From assembly GCA_021442155.1 (NCBI GenBank), contig CM038222.1:109495121-109559120 (forward strand): 64,000 nucleotides of DNA, read 5' to 3'. The notes beneath the pieces were generated by a model, which was not told the DNA's origin, did not search any database, and worked only from the letters and a program-made list of their open reading frames with translations. How positions within the stretch are numbered: position 1 is the stretch's first letter; every line of letters starts with the position of its first letter. Both the position numbers and the translations under genes were made by a program. This DNA is from Cymbidium sinense (taxonomy: Eukaryota > Streptophyta > Magnoliopsida > Asparagales > Orchidaceae). This document shows, piece by piece, positions 37,241-48,134 of the stretch.

Positions 37241-37688
37241 TAGTTCATTCGATGAGGCTCTAGTTTTCCCTCGAAAGAGGCGTCAACTATCCTCATCAGT
37301 CCAATCGAGTTTAGAGGCGATCAAAGCCCATAGTTCATACGGCGAGGCTCCGATTTTCCCTCGAGAGAGGAGTCAACTATTCTCGTCATATGGTCCAGTT
37401 TGGAGGTGATCAAGGCCTGTAGTTCATACTGCAAGGCTCTAGTTTTCTCGAGAGAGAGGTGTCAAATGTCCTCATCAGACCGACCGAGTTTAGAGGCGAT
37501 CAAGCCTGTAGTTCATACAGCGAGGCTCCAGTTTTTTCTCGAGAGATGTATCAACTGTCCTTGTCGGACAAACCGAGTTTGGAGGCGATCAAGGCATGTA
37601 GTTCATACGGCGAGGCTCCGGTTTCCCCTCAAGAGAGGTGTCAACTATCCTTATCGGACCGACCGAGATTGGAGGGGATCAAGGCCCG
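37241..37688. repeat. Five tandem units of 89-90 bp
   Basis: The anchor TAGTTCAT recurs at 37,241, 37,331, 37,420, 37,509 and 37,599, and the related TATTTTCT at 37,689, so spacings are 90, 89, 89, 90 and 90 bp. Each unit contains CGAGGCTCC, CTCGAGAGAGG and GGAGGCGATCAA words. Because the period is near a multiple of three, open frames run through it (37,224-37,830) that repeat Ser-Tyr-Gly-Glu-Ala-Pro-type residues; I treat them as repeat translations. The array lies between the antisense gene and the 3' LTR, the usual place for tandem repeats in Tat-type elements. Confidence 0.92.
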
Positions 37689-38059
37689 TATTTTCTACTT
37701 TTTCTTGTGGGAAATTGAATTTCTTGAAACTCTAATGGATGGTTCGATTGACAAGCGCCATGTGGTGGAAGCGTCAATTAGAACCATCTCAAAATATATA
37801 TCAGGTAATTTCAGAGTATCATTAGAGTGAAATAACTTTTTTTATGATATTATATGTATGCGTATATTTTTTGTCAAATCTTAGGCGAAAAATTTTATCC
37901 AGAACTATCAGGGAGCAACAAAGTCAGGAAAGGATATGCCCAAGTATTGGGGTGAGTGAGTTGCTTCACACAGTTCTCAGACCTTTGTCTTTCTCTCCTT
38001 TTTTATTTCATATTTATTATGTATGATTACAGGATGATGGCTGAAAGAAAACCAATAGC

Positions 38060-39774
38060 ATGACAACTACAAACAATACATCATCCATTATCACAGTTGA
38101 CAGTTTAATAGTGCTCCGTAGGAAATTTCATTTCTCAAATGAGTTGGTGGCTATTGTTGTCAAAAAGTCTGATCAGGCATGTTCTCCTTCGCAAGGACAC
38201 TTTACTATTTCTGAGATGATTCTTCGTGTAGGACTATGATTCCCTTTGGCTCCTGAGTTGATTGATATTTTTAAAATATGTAGTGTAGCTTTGTCACAAT
38301 TTTTATTTCGATCTTTAGTGATCATCATTGGTTTGACTGTCTTATTTAGAGATCATGGTGCAACTTTGAACATCAAGTACTTGTGCCGAATGTGTAGGTT
38401 CACATCTGATGCTCAAGGATATGTCTCATATCAAGGTATAAAAAATTGAATAGAATTTTTAGCAAGGGATACATCTAAAAGTTGGTTTAACAGATTCTTT
38501 TTTGTGAAAAATGAGTGGGGCCTCCCTGAGAGATGGGAAAGATTGAATAACCTTACAGATCCATTGCTGATTGAAGAGAATGAAATCTTAACAATTCTTA
38601 ATATTTCTGATGTAGGAAGCTTGCAGCATGAGTTACGTCATATTAGTAAATATATAATTGAAGATAGAATGTTCAAGGTTAGCCTTTCCATTTAAGCAGG
38701 GAGATCTCATGCACTTCCACTGAAGAGATCAAGTAAAGGTGATGAAAGGTCTCCTTATATTTATAGGATTCTTTTCAAGAAGCGCATTACGAAATCATGG
38801 TGACAACAATGCTTCTTCTTTAAAAAAGAAGAAAATATGTGCCGAAGTAACTATGTCAAATATTTGCGTAGAAGATGTTCTCCCTCAGTTGACCTCTCAG
38901 AGTTTTGCTATCTCAACTCATAATTGGGGGATTCATTTCTCGAAGCCGCATATTCCTGAAGAGGTGTTAAAGCACGTATGCACTAGATGTCAATGAGCAG
39001 ATGAATTAGTACATTATATTCTTTTTCTCTTTCTTTTCTTCTTTCTTGTTTTTTCTTCATGTAATATTTGTGATTTTTTGATTATAGGTAACCCAAAAAT
39101 TATGGCTTATGGTTCATTTGGGTGTCACTCTAGATGAGTTTGTGAAGATAAAATACTTGCAAGGTTAGTACGAGTGAAAGATGAGTACTAAGGCCAAAGA
39201 AGTGGCAGCTCTCGAAGATCAGCTAACCAGGTGTAGAACTGAGCTAGCGAACATGTCAACCTCTCTTTCTCTCTAGCATCAAGAGGTGGAGCATACTTGT
39301 GATGAGCTGATTAAGGTGAGGGTAGAGACTCGCCAGAAACAAAAAAGACTCAAGGCATTTGTAGCGGAGAAGAAAGCTCTTGAACTAGAGAAGAAAGCAT
39401 TACAGGATCTTTTTTCTGAGAAGGAGCTTATAATATCAGAAGAGGAAGAAAATGAAGTCTCTTTGAAGGCAGTGGAAGACTTTAAGAATACCCTAGCTTA
39501 TCACGATGCTATCGAGGATCATATCCATGAAGCTCGTAATCATATTCTTGATGTTGAAGTGAAGGACTTGGAGCGTAAATGTTTGGAGGAAGGCTTCATC
39601 CGAGAATTCTTAAAAGGAATCCGCTTAGTACATCACAAAATTGGGGCTAGTATTGAGAATTTATCTCTCATCTAAGTATCTGAAGTCTCTTCGCCAAATT
39701 AAGGAGATGAAGGGGTTGAGAGTCAGTTTAACGGAGCATCTTCCAACAGTGAGGAGGATGTTGATATCATGTAG
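38060..39774 (+). pseudogene. Antisense extra ORF: Transposase_28-like (putative gypsy type transposon) gene, broken
   Basis: One frame runs from ATG 38,060 to about 38,730 with three internal stops at a TGA in GL*FPLAPEL, a TGA in KN*IEFLAR and a TAA after FKVSLSI. It shows the family's conserved run: FPLAPELIDIF, RSLVIIIGLTVLFRDHG, LCRMCRFTSDAQGYVSY, WFNRFFFVKNEWGLPERW and LRHISKYI. The middle is frameshifted (38,739-38,996). A C-terminal part at 39,170-39,774, including an open frame at 39,286-39,675, is a charged coiled coil (ETRQKQKRLKAFVAEKKALE) ending in an acidic tail. Possible introns end at ATTACAG (about 38,032) and ATTATAG (about 39,088). The gene lies antisense between pol and the 3' LTR, a position known for extra ORFs in Tat elements. 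Its biochemical role is unknown. Stops fit C-to-T decay. Confidence 0.82.
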
Positions 39775-39859
39775 TATCACTTGAGGATGCATTTCTTTCC
39801 CTTTTATCTATGTATTATTATTTATTATTTTCTTTTTTTGTATCCAAAATTTTGATTCT

Positions 39860-41300
39860 TTCTTATACCATCATGTTAGAGTTATCAATGACATTAGTAA
39901 ACTAAAAAATTAGCTTCAATCTCACAGGAGTCATATCTTTGAGCACTCTGATTTTCTTAGGATTAGCTTCAATCCCACTATGGGTGACCATGAACCAAAG
40001 AAATTTTTTTGATGTAACCCCAAAAGCATACTTGGTTGGGTTAAGTCGCATGTTATAACTTCGAAGAAGGTTAAAGTATATTTCTTAGTCAGAAATATGT
40101 TATGATTCTTTCAAACTTTTTTACTAATATGTCATCCACATATACCTCCGTTGTGTGGCCTGAGAGGTCTTTAAAAACTTTATTCATAAGGCATTGATAA
40201 GTAGCACTAGCATTTTTTAACTCAAACAGAATAATATAGTAATAATATAATCTTTTATATGTTTGAAAAGATGTGGCTTCTTCATCCGTCAGGTTCATTT
40301 TTATTTGGTTGTAACCTGAGTAAGCATATAAAAAATTGAGCATTTGATGCCTAGACATAGCATTAACCAATTGATCAATTCAGGAGAGGGGAAAACTATC
40401 TTTCAGACAATCTTTGTTGAGATCAATGTAATCAATACACATTCTTCAAGTTCCATTTGCTTTATTAACCATGACAATATTTGCTAGCCATGTAGGGTAA
40501 TATACTTCTCGTATGAATCTCACTTCTAAAAGCTTGTTAACTTTTTGTTCAATAGCTTGGAGTTGATCAGGTGCAAAACTTCGCTTCTTTTGGATGATCG
40601 GTTTGAATGTTGGATCAAGCTTGAGGGAGTGCATGATCACATTGGGGTCGACCCCAAGCATATCTGTCAGACTCCAAGTAAAGATGTCTTCATTTTTGTG
40701 TAAGAACTCTATGTATTTTACTCTTTGTTTGTCTGAGAGCAGAGATTTGACTTACACTTTTCGTAAAGGTTAGTCATCTGATAATAAAACAGGGAGCAAG
40801 TCTTCTATAGGTGAAGCCCTCTAGGGTACTTTTTCATCTCAAAAATTAAAATTCTCGATGCTGAAGGTCACCGAAGAGTGTGGTTGAGCTTGTCTGAGGT
40901 AACATGATTGTGTTGTTTATTGATTTCCACAAACCACTCCAACCCCAACGAGGGTTGGAAATTTTATCTTAAGATGAGATGCCGAAATAACAGCACCAAA
41001 GATTGATTGGAGGGGCCTTCCGAAGATAGCATTGTATGCTGAATCAGACTTGACCACCATGAATTGAATTGAATGAGTTACTTGTCGAGAAAATTCTTCA
41101 AAGATAACAGAAAGGGTGATTGCCCCCTCCACTCGCACAAGGTGATTATCAAACCCATATAATGATCCTATAGTGGGTTGGAGCTTTTCCCTAATCAGGC
41201 CCATGCTAAAAAATGTGGAGTAAAATAAAATATCGATAGAATTCTCATTATTAATCAAAATTCTCTTAATATTATAACATGAGTCACCGATCCCCGCACT
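39860..41300 (-). pseudogene. Protease and reverse transcriptase of the Tat-type element
   Basis: Minus-strand order: a protease-like segment (40,917-41,258) with NNENSIDILFYSTFFSMG, SAYNAIFGRPL and LKIKFPT, where the family's Asp-Asn-Gly active site is altered to Asn-Asn-Glu; then RT starting at 40,661 (PNVIMHSLKLDP, RSFAPDQLQAIEQKVNKLL, FIREVYYPTWLANIVMV), a second frame 40,089-40,370 (LYAYSGYNQIKMN, LKNASATYQCLMNKVF and the intact YVDD box), and a last part to about 39,860 (GIEANPKKIRVL). Frames change between these pieces. The sequence stops after the RT palm/thumb region; RNase H and integrase are absent. The antisense gene ends 86 bp away in convergent orientation. Confidence 0.9.
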
Positions 41301-41879
41301 AATTATTAGTGGATCTTGATGCGAAACTTGGACTCCTTTTAAGTCCGAGTCATTAAAAGTAACAGAATGATCAATACAATACTTCTTTAACTCTGGATCT
41401 TCGGAGGTGGCAATGAGGACTTGATTAGATAGTAGTGGTCTTCCTGTGATTATTTCAATTTCTTCAACTATCTGGCGACTATTTTGTTATTTTTTGATTG
41501 TCCGTTTAGTTGAGTTATATTTTCTTGAGTTGATTGATTCTACATAAATCGACATAGATATCCTTGTTGAATGAGCCTCTCGATCTCTTCTTTAAGTTAT
41601 TTAGATGCCTCAATAGTATGTCAACGACTTCGATGGAAGTAACAATATTGCTCCTGATTTTCTGAATTTAGTTTCAGTGGATGTGATCACTTAATGGTCT
41701 CTTCATCTCGAATGACCATCAAGACGTTAACACGAGATATGTTCTGTGGTGTGTATTTTTTTCTGGTTGTGGTTCACGTCATTGATGTGAGGGTCATGGA
41801 GGGAGATCACGACTGCCTTGTTGCTTCTTTTGATGGGATTGTTGATCTGTATTCCCTGGGGCACTCTTATGTTTTCCTG

Positions 41880-43019
41880 TGGATTGTTCAAATTATTTAC
41901 AATGGGGATTAATAGCCTCATCAGCAGAAATTTGTGCTTCCACATGATGAACTAAGTCAGCATATGAGTGGACCGTATCTCGCATTAGTGACGAGTAGAA
42001 AGGCCCAAGACGGAGCCCTCCAAAGAAAACTCCTTTTAATAATTTAAGGTCTACTCCAGGTATTTGGCGAGCCTTTAAGGAGAACCTTTAGAAGTACTCC
42101 TTAAGTGATTCACCCTCATTTTGACGAATGCATGAGAGATGAGAGGAATCTTTAATGATCTTCCAATTTGCAATAAACTATTTTACAAAAATCTTGGCCA
42201 GTTCGTCAAATGAATGGATGGATCCCCTTGGAAGAGAGTAGAACCAAGTGCAAGCCTGACCCTTGAGGGTGACTGGAAAGACATGACAAAGCAGTATGTC
42301 AAGAGCTCATTGGATATGCATGATGGTCCTGTAATAGTCGATGTGTTCATATGGGTCAGTTGCCCCATCATAGGAGTCGATGCTCAGAGGCTTGAAACCT
42401 ACGGGAATAGGATGTTGAAGAATAGCTTCAGCCAAAAGTGAAGACTCCTAATAGCTGCGATGAGAGGGAAGATGATTTACATATTTAAAGTGGAATTCTT
42501 CTCGCACTAAGCGTTGTAATTGCGTATGACAGGTGGAATCGGCGGAGACGAGAACTTATCAAGCGGTAATAATTGGTAGGTTAGCAATTGGTTGGTCGAA
42601 GTGATGGATGAGTAGAACTTGCGATGTCGAGGTCGCATCATAGTCTAAGCGGAGGAACCTGGCGATGGCGAAGGCCCCGTATTAGTATTTTGACCTCCCC
42701 TGACTAACGATCGACCTTGGAGGAGATGTGTTTGTTGTAGTAGTGGCTGCCGTGTTTCTCGTAAGAGTCAAATTATCTCATTTTGAGACACTTCCATTTG
42801 GCAAACACGATCTTCTAGAGAGGTTCCTGTTGCACCTTCATCGATAGGGTCATGCCTATCAGGGGGAAGTGAGGCAGGAGCTTGGCATCCTTTGTTCAAA
42901 GATTGGTTTCGGAAGTGACGAGAGTTGGAGCTAGAGGTTGTGTTGTTGCGAGTATTGCGCTTGTTGGCAATAATGTAGGTGTTCACAAAGATTGCGATTG
43001 TAAGGTTTGATTCCCACAT
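41880..43019 (-). pseudogene. gag of the Tat-type element
   Basis: A minus-strand frame opens at 43,019 and runs to 42,768 (ending GTSLEDRVCQMEVSQNEII), and further gag sequence follows in shifted frames. Typical Tat gag features are a stretch around 42,371-42,183 equivalent to the capsid core (SIHLTNWPRFL, in the adjoining frame SFDELAKIFV), and a later IRQNEGESLKEY and HSYADLVHHVEAQISADEA region at about 42,130-41,890. No intact zinc knuckle was seen. Stops and frameshifts make it inactive. It lies directly downstream of the 5' LTR and primer-binding site, as gag should. Confidence 0.75.
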
Positions 43020-43030
43020 ATGACAACAAA
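43009..43030 (-). promoter_or_regulatory. Degenerate tRNA primer-binding site
   Basis: On the minus strand the bases after the 5' LTR read TTTGTTGTCATATGTGGGAA. Plant Tat elements usually have a TTTGGCGCCGT-type start followed by TGTGGGAA here; the differences are mainly CG/GC-to-TA-type changes. The position next to the LTR end supports the reading. Confidence 0.6.
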
Positions 43031-43031
43031 C

Positions 43032-44209
43032 TATTGCATGTTAGAAAATCAGTTGTCGTAGAATAAAAATTTATGCCTTAGCCTTGTTGTGAAATCCAAC
43101 ACACACACACAGATATTTGATGAGAGAACAAGAAACTCCAGGATTTTTACGTAGAAAACCACAAAAAGAGAGAAAAAATCATGTGGCCTAGCCTAGTAAA
43201 ATGTTCCACTATATATCTGTTTTGAAGTACAAAGTTTAAGTTTTTTTGATAATGAGATTACAGAGTTATATGTGAGAAGGCCTGACAATGAAAATCCTAG
43301 AATTAGGTGATAATAGCTCTCGTGTAGTGGGTTTATGGATGTTTAGTAACGGTCGGTGATAGTGAGGTTATGATTGGTGGCCGAGTGGTGGTAGTTGGCG
43401 GTGATCACCGGTGATGGCGGTCGGTGGTGACCAACAATAATGGTAGCGGTGGCGGCCCGGCGATAACGATGATGCGATGATCGATGGTGGTGGTGCGGTG
43501 GCCGAGGTCGGCTAATCTGCGGCAGCGGTGATAAACCGGCGATGGTTATTAATGATGTCGATAAATGGTGGCCGATGCGGCAACGAGCGGTGGTCAGCGG
43601 CAATGATAGTGGTCGGCGATAGCCAGCAATAATGTGTCGGGAAGCGGTGGCGGTGGTTGAAGGTGGCGAGGCCGGCGTGGTATGGCAGCAACGATCTGTG
43701 GTGGTGCCGGCGATGACCTGCAGTGGTTAGTGGTGAGGGCAAGCGGTAGTGGTTGCGATGATAGCCGCAATATAGTAATTGGCCAGCGATAATAGCGGCA
43801 ATGGTGGCAATCGTCGAATTGCATTATCTCTTGGAGGATCTTATCTAGTTATCTTCTCTTTAGCGAGCTCACTGTGAAGAATGAGAGACTATTTATAGAT
43901 TAGAGAAATATTGTTTATGTAAATACATGCAAAATTCAAATCACTTTATCGGACGGCTCAAAATGATTCCCTTAATCATTCAATGTATTTTAAGTATTTG
44001 AATGCTCAAATGAAGTCATAATTAGGAGATCTTGTGCTTGTTAGATCCGGTTCGTCAAGACGCTCGATTTGACTTATAAACACTCCTTATTTAGGAGCGA
44101 ACTGGTATCCCAAAATTTTTAATTATATTTTAAGAGATTGATTTGGGTTAGTCTTGTTGAGTTATAACTTGATATGATTCGTCTTAGTAAAATTTGTAAT
44201 ATCATATCA
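43032..44209 (-). repeat. 5' LTR of the minus-strand retrotransposon (1,178 bp)
   Basis: Collinear with 35,365-36,605. On the minus strand it begins TGATATGATATTAC at 44,209 and ends at about 43,032, where the terminal CA has decayed to TA. Its central block (about 43,330-43,810) is GC-rich with GGTGGC and GGTCGGTGG words. Minus-strand frames rich in Pro, His, Ser and Arg at 43,343-43,824 are low-complexity artefacts. Confidence 0.88.
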
Positions 44210-44579
44210 GCTCTTATTATTTTTGTAATATTGTCACAGCCCTAATAAGAGGCTAAACTAATAGATTGGATTTTTAATCTCAATTTCTCCACTTAAGAAG
44301 CAGGATAATTTTTGTAATTTGTATCATTGATTCATTGTAGTGAATTACTTTAATTGAGATATCTTCCTTCCAGGATTTTCCGCCTAAAATACCTATTCCT
44401 CTCGAGATCTATTTTTATTTGTGCGTGTAAAATTTTGTACAATAATAAGATAAAAAATTCTCATTATACAGTCTTTTTTTAGCATGTTGTCCCGTCGATA
44501 TCAGTTTTATAAAAAAAAATAATAGTAATAATAAATTTAAATTCTAGACATCTGTATCTAGCGATATACCGAATTTAAT

Positions 44580-44830
44580 CTCTCTTATTCTACGATTCGG
44601 CCGTCCTTTTCAGCCCCTTTATAGCTATTGGTTTGAACCTGGTGCGGTCAAGAGCGGGGTCGCTTCTATCTGCACGGATCAATCAGCGCCCGCATTTTCG
44701 GCCCGCCACGACAAATATAGTCCCCGGTTTTGGTTCGCGTCATTAATCATTACAGCGCGAAATCAGCGCGGAAATTTCAAAGAAAATCGTCGCAAGAAAC
44801 CGCGATAAGATAAGATATTTGATAAGATAT
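44580..44830. promoter_or_regulatory. CpG-rich promoter-like island with an E2F-type site
   Basis: A short island of high GC and CpG stands out from AT-rich flanks. It contains GCGCGAAA at 44,755-44,762, which is exactly the plant E2F consensus (TTTCGCGC on the other strand), and a near match GCGCGGAAA at 44,766-44,774. CCCCTTTATAGCTATTGG near 44,614-44,631 has TATA-like and CCAAT-type features. No coding exon was recognised on either side, and the retrotransposon begins only 370 bp away. A relic promoter is possible; a chance GC patch is not excluded. Confidence 0.4.
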
Positions 44831-45239
44831 TTGAATTATTTACTTTATTTTCTATTCATAAGAAAAACAAATGTAAATCGTGTTATATAATTGTTAATAA
44901 TTCGGACTATTAAGTTCCTATTTATAGCATTTAAGTATTAATACTCTAAAATCGTTACATAACCCAATTTATTATTATTATTATTATTTCTAATTATTTA
45001 ATACACATTATTAGTTTGCTAAATATTTTAATTAATTATATATAGGATTAATCAAAATAATGTTTAATTAATATATAACAATACCAACCTTAAATAATAG
45101 AAATACAAATAAAGAAATACTATAATATTCAATTTTAATTAGTTGTTCATTGAGTAGCTGGCATATACTAATTTCAGTTCTACTCATCCTTAAATTAATT
45201 CTCAACTTAGAACAACCTTCGCTGAATGGCCTTATACAA

Positions 45240-45440
45240 ATTATGAAATCATGACAATATGCACGGACATTGGGCATCCTCCCCTCTCTCTCCACCTTCC
45301 AATTAAAGAAAGAAAATTATGAATAGTGATTCAAAGTCGAAAATTCAATCATATTTTTTAATCAATTTGTGGAGCTAACCAAATAATCAAACGATCAATC
45401 AATCAAAGATTAAAGTTAAGAGTTCATGGATTAATAATGT
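45240..45440 (+). repeat. Dispersed repeat, first copy
   Basis: Related to 47,605-47,805 in the same orientation: both have ATGCA[CT]GGAC, a CTCCTCTCTCTC pyrimidine tract, a TTCAATAAAG/TTAAAGAAAG stretch, an AAAGTC segment and AATCAAA[GA]A-type endings. No coding content is evident. Confidence 0.6.
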
Positions 45441-46615
45441 GATCATATTTTATAAAGAATTTATACATTTTTAATTTATGAAATTATGATTGGGATGATA
45501 AACAATTGCAATAATATTGTATTAGAAAATATACTTAGTAGACTTACATTGAGTGTTGTTTGTATGCAATATAAATTTTGAAATAAGATAGTTCTCTAAT
45601 TAATAAATTATTTGTGAGCCTTTTATTAAAATTATCTCTGTAATCTTTTATGCTATTCTTATAAACACTTTTCATTCTTTTTGCAATTAATAAATTTTTA
45701 TGTTGTCATAAGTAGCACAATCACAACAGTTCAGGCAAGAAAATCAAAGAATTAATAATGAAAGTCTCATTACAAGAAATAAGAAGATCATTATAGGAGA
45801 TTGATTTTTAATGTGATGATGAAATTGAAGACATTAATATTTTTATTTCATTTTATGTAGATGTAGTGTTAATTGTACGAAATGATGTATTAATTTTCAT
45901 TTATGATGAGTTTAGTGTGATTTTTTTTAAAAAAAGAAATTGATTATTTGTAATTATAACTTATTAATAGATAATTAATCAATTATGAAAAAAATTATTA
46001 AGTGGGAGGCCAACAGCTTAGTAGTTTTGGAGGAAGAAGTTACTCCATTTGAAGTGGCCATCTCCCAGTCTCCTTACCATTCCCTTCAAGTGCAACTTGA
46101 ATTATTGTAACTTGTACAAAACTTTTGTTGGCTGTGAAATGAAGTTTTAGTTGCTATTTTAAACCAAGATTTGAAAGAATTTTCCAAAGGCGTTGCGGTT
46201 TGGTGGCTGGCTAATAAAGAAGAGAGGGTTTGATGATCCTGCCTACAAAGTTACCTTAGTGAGTAACTTCTTTGAATGTATTATTAATCTATGTGAAAGT
46301 TCTTCTGTGTTTTCTTGTTGATGTTTACTACTATATTATAAAATTATTTTCTATAGCTTCCCTCCACTAAAAATCTAATTTTTAAATCCTTGTAGTTGTC
46401 GGTTAAGTCTTGGACTAAGATGACCTAGTTTGTTTTGTGTACCTAGACTCCATGAAATTAGTGAAGTTTTTCATAATTTTAGTTAACTCTTTCACCTTTC
46501 ATTCCAATTGTCAATTGGAGTTTAAATTCAATGTTTCTTCAAATTTAATTGACCCGAATTTTTATTTTAGCCAATTGGCTAGACAGTTTGTACAATAACT
46601 GATTATAGAAATAAT

Positions 46616-46619
<4 letters not shown>

Positions 46620-46703
<84 letters not shown>
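46620..46703. repeat. (TA)n microsatellite, about 84 bp
   Basis: Uninterrupted TA dinucleotides, the longest simple repeat in the window. It is likely polymorphic and can form cruciform structures. Confidence 0.97.
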
Positions 46704-46706
<3 letters not shown>

Positions 46707-47604
46707 TCACCATGAAAATTCATGAAACTTTTCAAATCATAAGAAGATTTCCTTGTCTACAAATAGATATTGATTTTATATGATTTAGACTTCTGTAGAC
46801 GGAGTTCTAAGTGTTTGCATTTTTGTGTCAAGAACTCAATTTTTTTTTCTTGTATTGGCAACCCCAAGTTCTTGTATAACTTAAGCACCACTCCAAGTTA
46901 AACTCCACCAAGGCCTTATTTACTCTCCTAAGTATCTTAGGAAAACCCTCATCTATCATTTGGGTTACCCTAAGTGATCTAATCACAACCCACACTATTT
47001 ACCCTCTTATTATAATATATATATAGTTGTGCTTTCAAAATTTCTTCTGATAACTCTTTTCTTTTCATAAACTTTTACTTTTTTTGTCATTAATTCTATA
47101 AAAAGTTATGGGCTTCATAGCCATATTAAATTGATTATTTCTTGAGTATCAACCCACTTTAAAATAATTACCAAGTGTGTTTGTCTTTCTCATGATAAAT
47201 TTAAGTGTTAATCTTAGCCTTTCATAAATTTTTATACGTTTGTTTTTCTTCAATCCTATAGAAAGTTAAAGGCTTAGTGTCTAGCTCATATTGAGTCTTG
47301 GTGAGTGTCAATTCTTCTTAAAAAAATATTTATGATGAATAATTTGATTCTATGTGTTAAGAGTAGTTATCCTAGTTATTTCAATTTGCTTCTAATTTCT
47401 TTGTGTTTTTCTTAATTTTTTATACTGTTTGTTCTACCTTCATTTTTTTTTTATCAAACAAGCAATGCTATGTCAACTTACAACCAAAATTTTCTACTAT
47501 GATTGTTCCACTTTTAGAAGAAGAGGATGAAATAGAATAAATGGCATATTTTTAAGAACCATAAAAACAATTAGATGGATCCACACTCTTTCTAAATACT
47601 CTTG

Positions 47605-47805
47605 GTCAATTTATGCAAGCAAAATAAAATGCATGGACGTCCTCCTCTCTCTCTTCACCCTCTATAAAGTTTCAATAAAGGAAAATAATGCATGAATGAT
47701 GAAGTAAAGTCCAAGTTCCAATCATCTTTTATTTTTTGAGCAATTTATGGAGGGAATCATGTATTCAAACATTCAATGAATCAAAAAATAAAGTTGGCGA
47801 GGCTT
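47605..47805 (+). repeat. Dispersed repeat, second copy
   Basis: Direct-orientation relative of 45,240-45,440, moderately diverged; see that entry for shared words. Confidence 0.6.
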
Positions 47806-48089
47806 CAAAAAAAAAATTTAATTATTTTATGTTATTCTTATGATTGATATACATCTACTTTTTCTTCATGTCTTCATTATATTATTATGAGTAGCTTATC
47901 TTCCATCAGCATCATTTCCTCTCAATGGATGGCCAACAACTTCCTCAACATGCTACCAACAATCTTCTTAGCAACACTGCACCAACTTTATTTATTTGAC
48001 TTTTTCCAAGTTCTTAGCAAGTGTTGAGTTTCTTTTTTGACATAATTAATAAGTTTCTTGTCATCTTGCCTACTCAAAATGTTGGCAGC

Positions 48090-48131
<42 letters not shown>
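48090..48131. repeat. (TTA)n microsatellite, about 42 bp
   Basis: Uninterrupted TTA trinucleotide run. Confidence 0.95.

Positions 48132-48134
<3 letters not shown>

Larger units (their letters stand above)
35365..44209 (-). mobile_element. Complete but defective Tat-type LTR retrotransposon (8.8 kb)
   Basis: Two LTRs (35,365-36,605 and 43,032-44,209) in the same orientation bracket a 6.4 kb interior. On the minus strand the order is LTR, primer-binding site (43,009-43,030), gag, protease, RT, then an antisense gene on the plus strand, a 90 bp tandem repeat, a polypurine tract and LTR. Flanking five-mers are ACTCT (35,360-35,364) and GCTCT (44,210-44,214), one mismatch from a target duplication. 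RNase H and integrase are missing. The LTRs differ visibly and all genes carry stops, so the insertion is old. It belongs to a different family from the long-LTR repeats elsewhere in the window. Confidence 0.88.

Noticed and set aside
37224..37830. Plus-strand frames as a repeat protein gene
   Set aside because: They only translate the 89-90 bp tandem array and no start context or domain supports a protein.
45068..45295. 75-residue minus-strand frame
   Set aside because: Its start lies within a dispersed repeat, the second half is hydrophobic AT-rich sequence, and no family is recognised.
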